64,000 nt of DNA from SIG78 sp036677805. GTDB lineage: Bacteria > Verrucomicrobiota > Lentisphaeria > Victivallales > Victivallaceae. A program made the position numbers and the translations under genes. The notes under the pieces were generated by a model. That model was not told the origin of the DNA, searched no databases, and was given only the letters and a program-made list of their open reading frames with translations. Location of the stretch: contig JAVBVS010000024.1 of assembly GCA_036677805.1 (NCBI GenBank), positions 248,001-312,000 on the forward strand, read 5' to 3'. Positions 35,193-45,000 of this stretch are shown here, piece after piece. How positions within the stretch are numbered: position 1 is the first letter of the stretch; each line of letters starts with the position of its first letter.

Positions 35193-36677
35193 TTATTTCT
35201 TTTTCCGTTGCTTCTGGCGGTCTTTTTTCTTGAGTTTGGCCAGACGTTTTTTCTTTTCCTGATCCTTGCGCGACAACGCGGACGTCGAGCCGCCGCCGAA
35301 CGGATTGAAGCCGCCCATATTGCCATATCCGGCCATGCCGCCCGGAGGCATGCCTTCGCCGCCGGAGCCGCCGGACATCAGCGCCTTCATCATGCCGCCT
35401 TTTTTCATCATTTTGCGCATCTGGGTGAACTGGCGGATGAATCCGGCGATCTTTTCCAGCGGCAGCCCGGAGCCGCGGGCGATGCGCTTGCGCCGCGGGA
35501 AGTCGATCAGATCGGGGTTTTCCCGTTCCGCCGGGGTCATCGCAAGCACCATCGCTTCGAGCCGCTTGAATTCGCGCGGATCGAGTGCCGCCACGGCTTC
35601 GGACATCTGCTTGCCGCCGGGCAGGAATTTCATCAGGCCTTCAAGTCCGCCGAGGCGGTCGAGCTGTTTGATCTGGCCGAGGAAGTCATTGAAGTCGAAT
35701 TCGCTTTTGCGCAATTTGGCCGCGAGCCGCTCGGCTTCTTTCTGATCGAGGTCGGCCGCGGCCTTTTCCACCAGCGAAACCACGTCGCCCATGCCGAGGA
35801 TGCGCGACGCCATGCGTTCCGGGAAGAAAATATCCAGATCGGCGATTTTTTCCCCGGTCCCGATGAATTTCACCGGGCATCCGGTCACCTTGCGGATCGA
35901 GAGCGCCGCCCCGCCGCGAGCGTCGCCGTCGAGTTTGGTTAAGATGAACCCGGTCAGATTCAACGCCTTGTGGAAGGTGTCGGCCACATGGACCGCCTCC
36001 TGCCCCAGCGCGGCGTCGGCCACCAGCAGCACTTCGTCGGCGCGGATCGCCTGCCGCACCCGGATCAGCTCCTGAACCATCGCCTCGTCGATCTCCAGCC
36101 GCCCGGCGGTATCGAGGATCACCACATCGCAGTGGTCGAATTTGGCTTTGGCAATGGCATTGGCGGCAATGCGCGGCACGTCGAGGTTGCCGCGTTCGGC
36201 ATGGACCGGTACGCCGATCTCCCGGCCGAGGATTTCCAGCTGGTCGATGGCGGCGGGACGGTAGACGTCGCACGCGGCCAGCAGCACTGAACGCCTGACC
36301 TTATCGGTCAGGTATTTGGCCAGCTTGGCCGCGGTGGTGGTTTTGCCCGAGCCGTGAAGTCCGACCAGCATGATCACGGTGGGCGTACTGGTCAGATTCA
36401 GCTCGCCGGCTTCGCCGCCCATGAGCTCGACCAGCCGGTCGTTCACGATCTTGACCACCTGCTGCCCCGGGGTCACGCTTTTGAGGACGGCTTCGCCGAG
36501 GCAGTCGGTCCTGACTTTTTCCACAAAGTCGCGCGCCACGTCGACATTGACGTCGGCGTCGAGCAAGGCGAGGCGGATGTCGCGCATCGCGTCGGCGATA
36601 TTGCTCTCGCTGAGGCGGGTCTCGCCGCGCAGCCGCTTGAAGAGATCGCCCAGTTTGTCGCTCAGATTATCAAACAT
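35193..36677 (-). CDS. ffh: Signal recognition particle protein Ffh
   Basis: A 494-residue SRP54 homologue that binds signal peptides and 4.5S RNA and docks with FtsY. The N-terminal helical bundle precedes the GTPase domain with G1 G-L-H-G-S-G-K-T-T, D-T-A-G-R and T-K-L-D-G-D-A-R-G-G. The C-terminal M domain is Met-rich (G-M-M-K-A-L-M-S-G-G) and ends with a long Lys-rich tail. Start 36677 (M-F-D-N-L) is chosen because GGAG lies upstream and it matches the family; the ten residues further upstream read through the leader. The promoter at 36718-36746 supports this. The 4.5S RNA gene is not in the window. Confidence 0.97.
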   Translation of the reverse strand: MFDNLSDKLGDLFKRLRGETRLSESNIADAMRDIRLALLDADVNVDVARDFVEKVRTDCLGEAVLKSVTPGQQVVKIVNDRLVELMGGEAGELNLTSTPTVIMLVGLHGSGKTTTAAKLAKYLTDKVRRSVLLAACDVYRPAAIDQLEILGREIGVPVHAERGNLDVPRIAANAIAKAKFDHCDVVILDTAGRLEIDEAMVQELIRVRQAIRADEVLLVADAALGQEAVHVADTFHKALNLTGFILTKLDGDARGGAALSIRKVTGCPVKFIGTGEKIADLDIFFPERMASRILGMGDVVSLVEKAAADLDQKEAERLAAKLRKSEFDFNDFLGQIKQLDRLGGLEGLMKFLPGGKQMSEAVAALDPREFKRLEAMVLAMTPAERENPDLIDFPRRKRIARGSGLPLEKIAGFIRQFTQMRKMMKKGGMMKALMSGGSGGEGMPPGGMAGYGNMGGFNPFGGGSTSALSRKDQEKKKRLAKLKKKDRQKQRKKK

Positions 36678-36717
36678 GCCATGATTCTCCGGAAGTTTGG
36701 TACACAATCATAATTTT

Positions 36718-36746
36718 AATATACTCCCTGACGCCCGATTGTTCAA
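36718..36746 (-). promoter_or_regulatory. Promoter of ffh
   Basis: On the minus strand TTGAAC (36746-36741), 17 bases, TATATT (36723-36718). The leader to the ffh ATG is about 35 bases. Confidence 0.62.
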
Positions 36747-36857
36747 GGCGGCGATGCGCTTTTTTCCGGCAATGGTGCGCGGCTGGAAGAAATCATATCC
36801 GAAAACGGCGATGCCGGTGCGGAGAATTTTTTTTGAGAATCTTTTGACAATGTACCC

Positions 36858-36886
36858 TTGACAAAATCCGATTTTTCGCGTATACT
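36858..36886 (+). promoter_or_regulatory. Strong promoter of the GntR/LacI-pseudopilin-hydrolase cassette
   Basis: TTGACA (36858-36863), exactly 17 bases, TATACT (36881-36886). A second TTGACA lies at 36844-36849 without a matching -10. Confidence 0.82.
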
Positions 36887-36917
36887 AAATATATACTTTA
36901 ATTTCAAATATATATTT
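36887..36917. promoter_or_regulatory. Inverted repeat, candidate operator
   Basis: AAATATATA (36887-36895) and TATATATTT (36909-36917) form a 9-bp inverted repeat with a 13-base spacer. It begins right after the -10 box and covers the transcription start, an ideal repressor position. The LacI-type regulator encoded next to it is the obvious candidate for binding, which would be autoregulation. Confidence 0.5.
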
Positions 36918-36927
36918 ACTCGAAAAA

Positions 36928-38034
36928 ATGCCGAAATATCAGGACCTTTACCATCAGCTGCTGAGCAAGATCGTGAGCGGCGACTACCGTCCCGGCGACC
37001 GGCTGCCGTCGAGTGCTGAGCTGGCCGAGCAGGCGCGGGTGAGCTACATCACCGCGCACAAGGTTTATGAAATGCTTTGCCGCAACAATCTGGTCGAAGC
37101 CCGCCGGGGGCAGGGATTCTTTGTTCTCAGCGACGCCATGGAGCCATTCAAATTGTCGCGCGAACTCACGGTGGGGCGCATCGGGCTGCTGCTGGGCTTC
37201 GGCGGCGACGACATCTACGGCGAATTCTATCAGCGGCTGATTGCCAAACTGCTGCGCTCGGGTCACGCGCCGACCGCGCTCGGCTACAGCTGGATGATGG
37301 AAAATTGTTCACTGGAGGAAGCCAAACGGATTTTCATGACCTATGCCGCCGCCGGGATCGAAACGCTGGTGGTACGGGGCGACGCGCATTTTCCCTATCG
37401 CGCGCTGTATGAGGTGCGCGAGCGTTTCCGGCGGATCATTTTCGTGATGTTCTATTCCGGTGAGATGGAGTTTGAGGGCAGTCCCAAGATTCTCTTCAAC
37501 ATGACCATGGCCGGGAAGCTGGCGGCGGAGTATGTTCTGCATTGCGGCTTCCGTCGCCTGGTGTTCCTGACTCAGGAACCGGCGGTCGAGGAACTGCGGC
37601 GCAAGCACGGCATCACCCGCACGCTGTTCGACCTCGAAATGCTCGACGGGCTCGAAGCCGCCTGTCGCGAAAACGGCATCCAGTTTGGCGATCAGGGTCG
37701 GGTGATCGCCCGCAATATTCCATATTTCGAGCATGAAACCGAGGTCCGCACCCGGATTGAGGAGGCTTTGGAGGCCGGCTGCAACGGATTTGTCTGCATG
37801 AACGACAGCCGGGCGCTGCTGATCTACCGGATCGCCGCCGAACGCGGGCTCAAGATCGGCCGCGACATCGGCATCGTCGGCAACTTCAACACGCCGATCG
37901 GGGAGGCGCTTTATCCGCGGCTGACCAGCGTCGATTTGAATCTGCGCATGTTGACCGAGAATGTCATGGACGCCATTTCCGGAAACGGAACCAAAACTGT
38001 TTATATCGAACCGAAATTAATCAAAAGGAGGTAG
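36928..38034 (+). CDS. GntR-type HTH/LacI-type ligand-binding transcriptional regulator
   Basis: A 368-residue hybrid regulator. The N-terminal winged HTH is GntR-type (Y-Q-D-L-Y-H-Q-L-L-S-K-I-V-S-G-D-Y, then G-D-R-L-P-S-S-A-E-L-A, about residues 4-68). Residues about 80-360 form a periplasmic-binding-protein fold as in LacI/GalR (V-G-R-I-G-L-L-L start; C-M-N-D-S-R-A and G-I-V-G-N-F-N-T-P-I strands). Such regulators respond to sugars. No Shine-Dalgarno precedes the ATG; the leader is AT-rich and holds the candidate operator. The stop codon lies only 2 bases before the pseudopilin gene, whose ribosome-binding site is inside this gene. First gene of a three-gene cassette. Confidence 0.9.
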   Translation: MPKYQDLYHQLLSKIVSGDYRPGDRLPSSAELAEQARVSYITAHKVYEMLCRNNLVEARRGQGFFVLSDAMEPFKLSRELTVGRIGLLLGFGGDDIYGEFYQRLIAKLLRSGHAPTALGYSWMMENCSLEEAKRIFMTYAAAGIETLVVRGDAHFPYRALYEVRERFRRIIFVMFYSGEMEFEGSPKILFNMTMAGKLAAEYVLHCGFRRLVFLTQEPAVEELRRKHGITRTLFDLEMLDGLEAACRENGIQFGDQGRVIARNIPYFEHETEVRTRIEEALEAGCNGFVCMNDSRALLIYRIAAERGLKIGRDIGIVGNFNTPIGEALYPRLTSVDLNLRMLTENVMDAISGNGTKTVYIEPKLIKRR

Positions 38035-38036
38035 CT

Positions 38037-38801
38037 ATGGCGGGGCGGAGCAGGACCGGTTTTTTCACATTGATAGAACTTTTAGTAGTTATTGCAATCA
38101 TCGCCATTTTGGCGGCGATGCTGCTGCCGGCGCTGTCCAGCGCGAGGGAGTCGGCCCGCGACAGCAGTTGCAAGAACAAACTCAAGCAGCTTTCACTGGC
38201 GGCGATCATGTATGCCGGGGATTATCGCGATTATCTGATGTGGTGCGACCCGACTTTCGGCGACGGCACGGTGGCCAGTTACGGCGGGAGTGTTTATGAC
38301 GCCAGCGGGCTTAATCAATGGGGCCCCGCCCAGTCGCGCTGCAACAAGTGGTGGGCGCGTCAGGTATTGCTTTACATCGAACCCGATCAGGGCCGGCTGC
38401 CCGGCGACGTCAATGCTTTTTACTGCGACTCGATTACCGAGCCCTACGCCGCCATGACCGCCGCGCAGATCACCAATTACGGCAAGCTCAGCTATTGCTA
38501 CAACGGTCAGCTCTGCAACCAGATCGACGCTTCGGGCAATGAAGTCCGGCCCACGGCGTTGCTCGGGAGCATCGCCGATCCTTCCGGCACCGCCGCGTTT
38601 CCGGAACAGGACAAGTATTATCTGCGCGCTTATCTCAAGCCTTACCGCAACAGTCTGGAGAGCAATTACAAAGGTGCGATCACCTATGTCGGCTCGGCCC
38701 ATTCCGGCGGCAAGCGCAGCAATTTCGGCATGAGCGACGGTTCGGTCACCAGTGTGGCGGCCTCGGAAATCAGTTGGAAGTTGTTCAGTGTTAAGGAATG
38801 A
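38037..38801 (+). CDS. Type II secretion-type pseudopilin of the regulator-linked class
   Basis: A 254-residue pseudopilin. After a short leader (M-A-G-R-S-R-T-G-F) comes F-T-L-I-E-L-L-V-V-I-A-I-I-A-I-L-A-A, with Glu+5 and Phe at -1 if cut in the canonical place. P-A-L-S-S-A-R-E-S-A-R follows the helix. Near the C-terminus is a His...D-G-S-V segment, related to the H-X9-DG motif but with a longer spacing. AAGGAGG (38025-38031), within the end of the upstream gene, is a very strong ribosome-binding site. The codons for the signal segment are clearly AT-richer than the rest of the gene. It is probably co-regulated with the secreted protein that follows after 56 bases. Confidence 0.9.
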   Translation: MAGRSRTGFFTLIELLVVIAIIAILAAMLLPALSSARESARDSSCKNKLKQLSLAAIMYAGDYRDYLMWCDPTFGDGTVASYGGSVYDASGLNQWGPAQSRCNKWWARQVLLYIEPDQGRLPGDVNAFYCDSITEPYAAMTAAQITNYGKLSYCYNGQLCNQIDASGNEVRPTALLGSIADPSGTAAFPEQDKYYLRAYLKPYRNSLESNYKGAITYVGSAHSGGKRSNFGMSDGSVTSVAASEISWKLFSVKE

Positions 38802-38857
38802 TTTGCGCCACGAAATGCGTTCTCAGATGACGATTTTTAAGCATGAGGAGTTCGGGA

Positions 38858-41800
38858 ATGAAGAAAAAATGGATGTTGTCGATTTTGACGGTGCTGTGCG
38901 CCGGGTGGGCCGGCGCCGATGCATTGCTGGAACGCTTCGATGAGGAACCGGCGGTCGGGAAAATACTTGGCGGAGCCGCCATCGATCCGCAGGGCGGTCT
39001 CGAACGCGGTGCGCTCAAAGTTACCGGCAACGGCCAGTCGCTGCAATATTTTTACCGTTACGACGTCGCCGGCAAGCCGGGCGACAAATTCGTCGTGGCG
39101 CTTGATTACAAGACCACGCCCGGTCTGGTCAGCAACACCTTTCTGATTCTGGTGACTTTCGATCCGGCCAAGGGCGGCCAGGCCCCGGCGAGTGTATATT
39201 TCAAGCTGCCGAAAAGTTCGGCCCGCTGGCTTCACCGCCAATTTGAGTTCACCATTCCCGAAGGTGCGGTCAATACTCATGTCATGCTTCGCCTTGCCGG
39301 GGTGCCGGCGTCGGAAAGCGTCTGGATCGACCATTTTCGGGTGGCGCCGGTTGTGGACGGGGTGGCCAAAGGGATCGATCTGGAAACCTTTGAAACCAGC
39401 TTTGAGGATTGGAGTTTTGACCGTCACCTGATCTTCGATCACTTCATGCCCGGTCCCGGCGGCAAGGTGGTCAACGAATGGCGCGAGGCCAAGATCGGCG
39501 AGGCTTTTTTCCAAGCCAGTGGCGACGACACGCCCATGCAGTATGCGCTGTACATTGACGACATCAAGGTCAAGCCCAATGCCAACTATGTGTTCGAGGC
39601 CTGGTATCAGGCGACCGATGGCTTCAAATTTCAGGGCAACGGCATATTGATTTTCTTCTACAAGGACGCCGAGGGCAAGGCGGTCGGCCAGTCGCGTTTT
39701 CATTTCCGTCCGACCGGCGGCGAGTGGAAGGAACTGCTCCACAGTTTCACCACGCCGGAAAATTGCGCCTTCGTCGATATCGGGCTGAACATGCGCAACC
39801 GGAAGCCGGAAGAGTTCATCCGGCTCGACCATATCCGGCTGAAATCGGGCGGCGACAAACTTTATGTGCGGACGGAAACCGATTCGGCGCAGAGCGCCAT
39901 GACCGTGACTACCGCTTTGACCGGCAATCTCGCGTCGGATGACGTGACCGTCCGGAGTTTTACCATACGGAATGAGGATGGCAGCGTGGTCAAAACTTTC
40001 GATACCCCGGTGACGGAAGCACAGACGAAGCTCGATCTCAAACAGTTTTCCGATGGCGTCTACATGCTGGAACCCGTTCTTACGTTGAAAGACGGGCGCA
40101 AGCTGACGGTGGAACCGGTGGCATTCGGCGTGTTCAACCATCCCGAATGGGCCAACGACCTTGGAATCCAGAAGCCGGCCATGACCCCGCCCAAACCTTG
40201 GACGGCGCTTCGGGCGGAGGGCAAGGATGAGATTGCGAACTGGAACAGCAAACTGGCCTTCACACCCGGATTGCTGTTGCGCCAGATTACCGCCGGAGGC
40301 GAAGACCTGTTGAGCCGCCCGCTCGAAATCACCGTCAACGGCGAATCGCTGACGGCGGCCTCCGACCGGAATTTTCAAATCGAGCCAAGTCTGGCCACAG
40401 CTGAAGCCGAGGGCCCGGCGGCGGGATTCAAGGCGCATTGGCGGACGACCGTCGACTACCTGGGATTGGTCCGCTATACGCTGGAACTTACGGCGCCGCA
40501 GGCTGCCACGCTGCGGTCGCTCAAGGTGGCGCTGCCGCTCAAATCGGTCGATTTCGTGAATCGGACCGACGGCAGCTGGACCGAGGTCGGAGCGGTCGAT
40601 CTGAACCGGCACAAGGTATGGGAAAGCAACCGCTTTTACGACAATATCATGCTTGGCGATATCGACCGGGGAATCAGTTTCTATTTGCCCAAGGCCTATC
40701 CCGCGGTCCGGGAATTCAAACAGAACTGGGTGCGTGCCGACCGGGAAGGGCTGACCGTGGAACTGGTCAATGAACCGATCGAGCTGAAAGCCGCGGAAAA
40801 GCGGAGCTTCGAGTTCGCTTTTTGCGCCTATCCCTTCCGTCCGCGCGAAAACAACTGGCGCAAACTGCGTTTCCGGGCCGGAAAAAACAATAATTTCGAT
40901 CTGGTCTGGCAGACCGACCCGATGTTCAAATACGCAGGCAGTCTGGCAGTTTCGGGCAATGACGAACGGATGAAAAAATATCTGGGAAACAAGGTGGAAT
41001 ACCAGCTTTTTTATCAGATTCCGACCTATATTCTGGAAAAAATTCCGGCCTGGAGCTTCTTTCAGGATCAATGGCGGGCAATGCCGTCGCGCGCTTATGA
41101 CATGGAACAATTCGGTCCTCTGACCAAGGGCGATTTCCGCAAACGGTCGTGGTGCGATCTTTATGTCAAAACCCTGGCCGAAATGATGGTGAAATTTCCG
41201 TGGGACGGGGTCTATTACGATTGCTTCGGCACCGATGTTTTCACCGAGAACGGCGAGAGTTTCAATCCGGTCTTTGAATTGCGCGACTTTCAGGAGCGCA
41301 TCTACAACGTTCAGCGGCTCCACGATCCCGATTCGCTGACCGTGGTTCATGCGGGTGCCGACCAGGGAGCGACGATGCTGGCCTACGCCAATGTGGTGCT
41401 GATGGGCGAGCAATACCGGGCAAAATTCATGAATTATACCTATTATCCGGAATTCCTGACCATGGATGAATTCCGCTACGAAAATGCAGTCGACATGGGA
41501 CCCGACCGGATGTTGCTGCCGCAGTACCGCCATGCCGAAAAGACTTCCAGTCCGCTGACCTCGACGCATGTGATGGGGATGGCGCTGCTCCACAATCTGA
41601 TGATCTATCCCAATTTCATCCGCAAGGACATCGAGTTGTCGATCCGGGACCGCCAGTATGCGTTCGGTATGGAAAATGCGGAATTCTTCGGCTACTGGAA
41701 ACCCAATCCGGACGGCGTGAAATCCTCGAATCCGGAGGTTTACGTCAGTTATTACAAAAACGCCAGGGGGCTTTTCCTCTGCGCGCTCAATTACAGCGCC

Positions 41801-41944
41801 CGGCAACAGGCGACGGACCTGAGCGTGAATGGATCATTTGCGAAAAGCACGGTGTTCGATCCGGTGACGGGCAAGGAAGCGCCCTTTACCGGCAAGCTTG
41901 AAATCGGACCGTATCTGGCCTTGTTCATTGAATTGGACCGCTGA
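38858..41944 (+). CDS. Large secreted protein with glycosidase-like C-terminal domain
   Basis: A 1028-residue secreted protein. Signal peptide about 1-20 (basic start, hydrophobic core, A-G-A|D cut). The N-terminal part holds two jelly-roll domains like carbohydrate-binding modules (about 25-165 and 170-335). After a middle beta-rich region, residues about 690-1000 look like a TIM-barrel glycosidase domain: W-D-G-V-Y-Y-D-C-F-G-T-D (about 782-793) resembles the strand-end acid motif of several glycoside hydrolase clans. I cannot place it in a named GH family. The gene closes a cassette with a sugar-type regulator and a pseudopilin, which supports an induced, exported polysaccharide-active role (inference). 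Start 38858 gives the signal peptide and has GAGGAG upstream. Confidence 0.75.
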   Translation: MKKKWMLSILTVLCAGWAGADALLERFDEEPAVGKILGGAAIDPQGGLERGALKVTGNGQSLQYFYRYDVAGKPGDKFVVALDYKTTPGLVSNTFLILVTFDPAKGGQAPASVYFKLPKSSARWLHRQFEFTIPEGAVNTHVMLRLAGVPASESVWIDHFRVAPVVDGVAKGIDLETFETSFEDWSFDRHLIFDHFMPGPGGKVVNEWREAKIGEAFFQASGDDTPMQYALYIDDIKVKPNANYVFEAWYQATDGFKFQGNGILIFFYKDAEGKAVGQSRFHFRPTGGEWKELLHSFTTPENCAFVDIGLNMRNRKPEEFIRLDHIRLKSGGDKLYVRTETDSAQSAMTVTTALTGNLASDDVTVRSFTIRNEDGSVVKTFDTPVTEAQTKLDLKQFSDGVYMLEPVLTLKDGRKLTVEPVAFGVFNHPEWANDLGIQKPAMTPPKPWTALRAEGKDEIANWNSKLAFTPGLLLRQITAGGEDLLSRPLEITVNGESLTAASDRNFQIEPSLATAEAEGPAAGFKAHWRTTVDYLGLVRYTLELTAPQAATLRSLKVALPLKSVDFVNRTDGSWTEVGAVDLNRHKVWESNRFYDNIMLGDIDRGISFYLPKAYPAVREFKQNWVRADREGLTVELVNEPIELKAAEKRSFEFAFCAYPFRPRENNWRKLRFRAGKNNNFDLVWQTDPMFKYAGSLAVSGNDERMKKYLGNKVEYQLFYQIPTYILEKIPAWSFFQDQWRAMPSRAYDMEQFGPLTKGDFRKRSWCDLYVKTLAEMMVKFPWDGVYYDCFGTDVFTENGESFNPVFELRDFQERIYNVQRLHDPDSLTVVHAGADQGATMLAYANVVLMGEQYRAKFMNYTYYPEFLTMDEFRYENAVDMGPDRMLLPQYRHAEKTSSPLTSTHVMGMALLHNLMIYPNFIRKDIELSIRDRQYAFGMENAEFFGYWKPNPDGVKSSNPEVYVSYYKNARGLFLCALNYSARQQATDLSVNGSFAKSTVFDPVTGKEAPFTGKLEIGPYLALFIELDR

Positions 41945-41953
41945 AAACAACAT

Positions 41954-42027
41954 GCCGGAGAGCGGCTCCGGCTCCCAATGCCGTCTTCAAGCCCGCGGTC
42001 GGATCATTCGGCCGCGGGTTTCTTTTT
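41954..42027 (+). terminator. Terminator region of the cassette
   Basis: A 7-bp hairpin (41954-41960 with 41966-41972) is followed by a second one (41989-41998 with 42012-42021, 7 GC pairs extended by three more) and the run TTTCTTTTT. The second overlaps the stop codon of the convergent RND gene, in its loop. Confidence 0.7.
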
Positions 42028-45000
42028 GCGATAGAGCGCTTCTTCAGCCAGGGAGTAGACCGCCGGGATGAAGAACAGCGTGATCAGGGTCGAACTGGCC
42101 AGCCCGCCGATCACCACCCGCGCCAGCGGCGCCTGGGTTTCACCGCCGTCGCCCCAGCCCAATGCCAGCGGCACCAGCCCCAGCACGGTGGTGAGCGTGG
42201 TCATCAGAATCGGCCGCAGCCGCCGCCGTCCGGCCTCCCGCACCGCCGGCGCCAGCGCCATGCCGTCGCGCCGTTGGAGGAGATTGGCCGTATCCACCAG
42301 CAGAATGGCGTTGTTGACCACAATGCCGGCGAGCATGATGCAGCCGATGAACGACTGGATGTTGAACGTCGTATAGGTCAGAAAAAGCGCCAGCACCACG
42401 CCGATGACCGCCAGCGGGACCGAAAACATCACCACCAGCGGGTCTTTCAGCGACTCGAATTGACAGGCCATTACCATGTATACCAGAATCAGTGCCAGCA
42501 CGAAGGAAACGCCCAGCTCCTGAAAAGTTTTCTGCTGTTCTTCGAAATCCCCGGCGAATGAAATCGAGAATTCCGCCGGCAGCGGTTCCAGCACCTTGAG
42601 TTTTTCCCGGAGTTCGGCGATGGCCGAACCCAGGTCGCGGTCGAACAAGTTGGCCGAAACCGTGAGCACCCGTTCCTGATTTTTACGCTCGATGGTGACC
42701 GGCCCCAGAACCGGATCGGTGGTCAGGAGATTGCGTAGCACGATGTTCTGGCCGTTGGCGTTGCGCACCGTCATGTCGAGCAATTTATCGACATTGAGCA
42801 GGTCGGCGTCCTTGACCTTGACCCGGATGGTGTATTCGTCGCCGGCTTCCCGGAAATTGCCGGCCTCGCTGCCGGCGAGCACCGTGCGCAGCGCGTCGGC
42901 GATGGTTTTGACCGAAACGCCGAGGTTGGCCGCTTTGTTGCGGTCGATCACGATCCGCCGCTCCGGTACGCCGAGGTCGCGGCTCAGGCTGACGTCGGTG
43001 ACGCCGTCGACGGTGCGCGCCAGCTCTTCAACTCGTCGCGCCAGCGCTTCGGCGGTGGCGAAATCATACCCCCGGATATCGACCTGAATCGCCTCGGCTC
43101 CGCCGCCGCCGCTCATGAAGGATTGGCTCGAGCGCGCCCGGAAGACGACGCCCGGCAGTCCGGAAAGAATCTTGCCGAGATTGGCGGCGATCTCCTGACT
43201 CGACTGGTTGCGGTTGGCGCGGGAGTTCAATTTGAGATTGTATTCGGCCTTGTGCCCGCCGGACGCGCCTGCCGCGGTCATCCAGGCTTCGAGTCCCGGC
43301 GTTTCGCGCCGGATGACTTCCTCGGTAGCGATCACGGTGTCGTTGACGTAATCCACGCCGGTGCCGACCGCGTCTTCCATGGTGATGCGGATGCGTCCTT
43401 CGTCGGCGGCCGGCATCAGCTCGGTTCCGATCATCGGCAGCAGCAGAAACACTCCGGCCAGCAGCGCCACCGAAATGCCGATGGTGATCCAGCGGTTGCG
43501 CAATACGCCGTCAAGCATATTGGCATAGCCGTCGCTCAACGCTTTGAAGCTGCGGGAGCTGATCGCCAGCACCCATTCGGTCAGTGTCCGAGGCTTGTCG
43601 TCATGGCGGATGCTTTCGCGCATGAGCAGACCCGACATCATCGGCACCAGCGCCATCGCCGCCACCAGCGAACAGGTCAGCGAGAAAGCCACTACTACCG
43701 CGAGCTGGCGGAACATCACCCCCGCCAGTCCCCGGGCGAAAAGCAGCGGCAGAAAGACCGCCACGGTAGTCAAGGTGCTGGCGACGATAGCGGCACTGAC
43801 TTCATTGGCGCCCTGAATGGACGCATTTTTGCGGTCGAGTCCGTCATCATGGAGCCGGGTGATATTTTCCAGCACCACGATGGAGTTGTCGACCAGCATT
43901 CCGATGCCGAGGGCAAGGCCGCCGAGGGTCATTACGTTGAGCGTATAGCCGCAGAAATAGATCAGCACGAAGGTTGCGATCACCGAGAGCGGAATGCTGA
44001 CCGCGATAATCAGTGTGCTGCGCAGATTGCAGAGGAAGAAAAAGAGCACCAGCACCGCCAGCAAGCCGCCGTAGAGCGCGGTGTCGGAGACGTTTTTGAT
44101 CGCCTTCTGAATGTATTCGGCGCTGTTCATCAGCGGCGTGATCCGGAACTGGCGCGACATTTCCGTGTTGATCTTGTCGAGTTCGCTCATCACGCCTTCG
44201 GCCACCGAAACGGTATTGGCGCCGGACTGTTTGTAAATGGCGATGAAGATTCCCGGTTTGCCGTTGACCCGGACATGGCGAGTCAGCGTTTCGTAGGTGT
44301 CGGCCACCTCCGCGATATCCTTGAGGTAAATCAGCGAACCGTCGGGGGCGCGGGTGATGGCGAGGTCGCGGATTTCATCCAGCGAGGCGAAGGTGCCCGG
44401 CGTCCGCAACCGGATTTCAAACCGCGATTCCTTGAGGTTGCCGGCTGGAGTGGTGACATTGGCGGCTTCGAGCTTGGCGATCAGTTCATCCAGGGAAATA
44501 TTGAGCAGCTTGGCTTTGTTCATGTCGAGCAAAACCTGGATTTCCCGGGTTTTGCCGCCAGTGACCGCGGCCGAAGCCACGCCGGGAATGCGTTCCAGCC
44601 GGTATTGAACCTGATCCTCGAGCAGTTTTTTGGCTTCCAGCAGATCCATGTCGGTGCCGACGCCGAGACGCATGATCGGCATGGCGGCGGAGTCGTAGCG
44701 GCGCAGCGTCGGGCGGTCGACGCCGTCGGGCAGCGATTTCACTACCCGGTCGAGCCGGTCGCGGATGTCCGAAACCGCCTCTTCCAGATTGGTGCCCCAG
44801 GTGAATTCGATGGTAATCGAGCTGACTCCCTCAGCGGAAACGCTGGAAATTTCTTCGATCCCGGTCACCGCGCTGACACTGCGCTCGATCGGTCGGGTGA
44901 TCAGCTCCTCGACTTCTTCAGGACTGGCGTCTTCGTATTCGGTACTGATCGAAACCGCCGGGAAATCGATTTCCGGAAACAGGTCGACCGGCAGGTAGCG

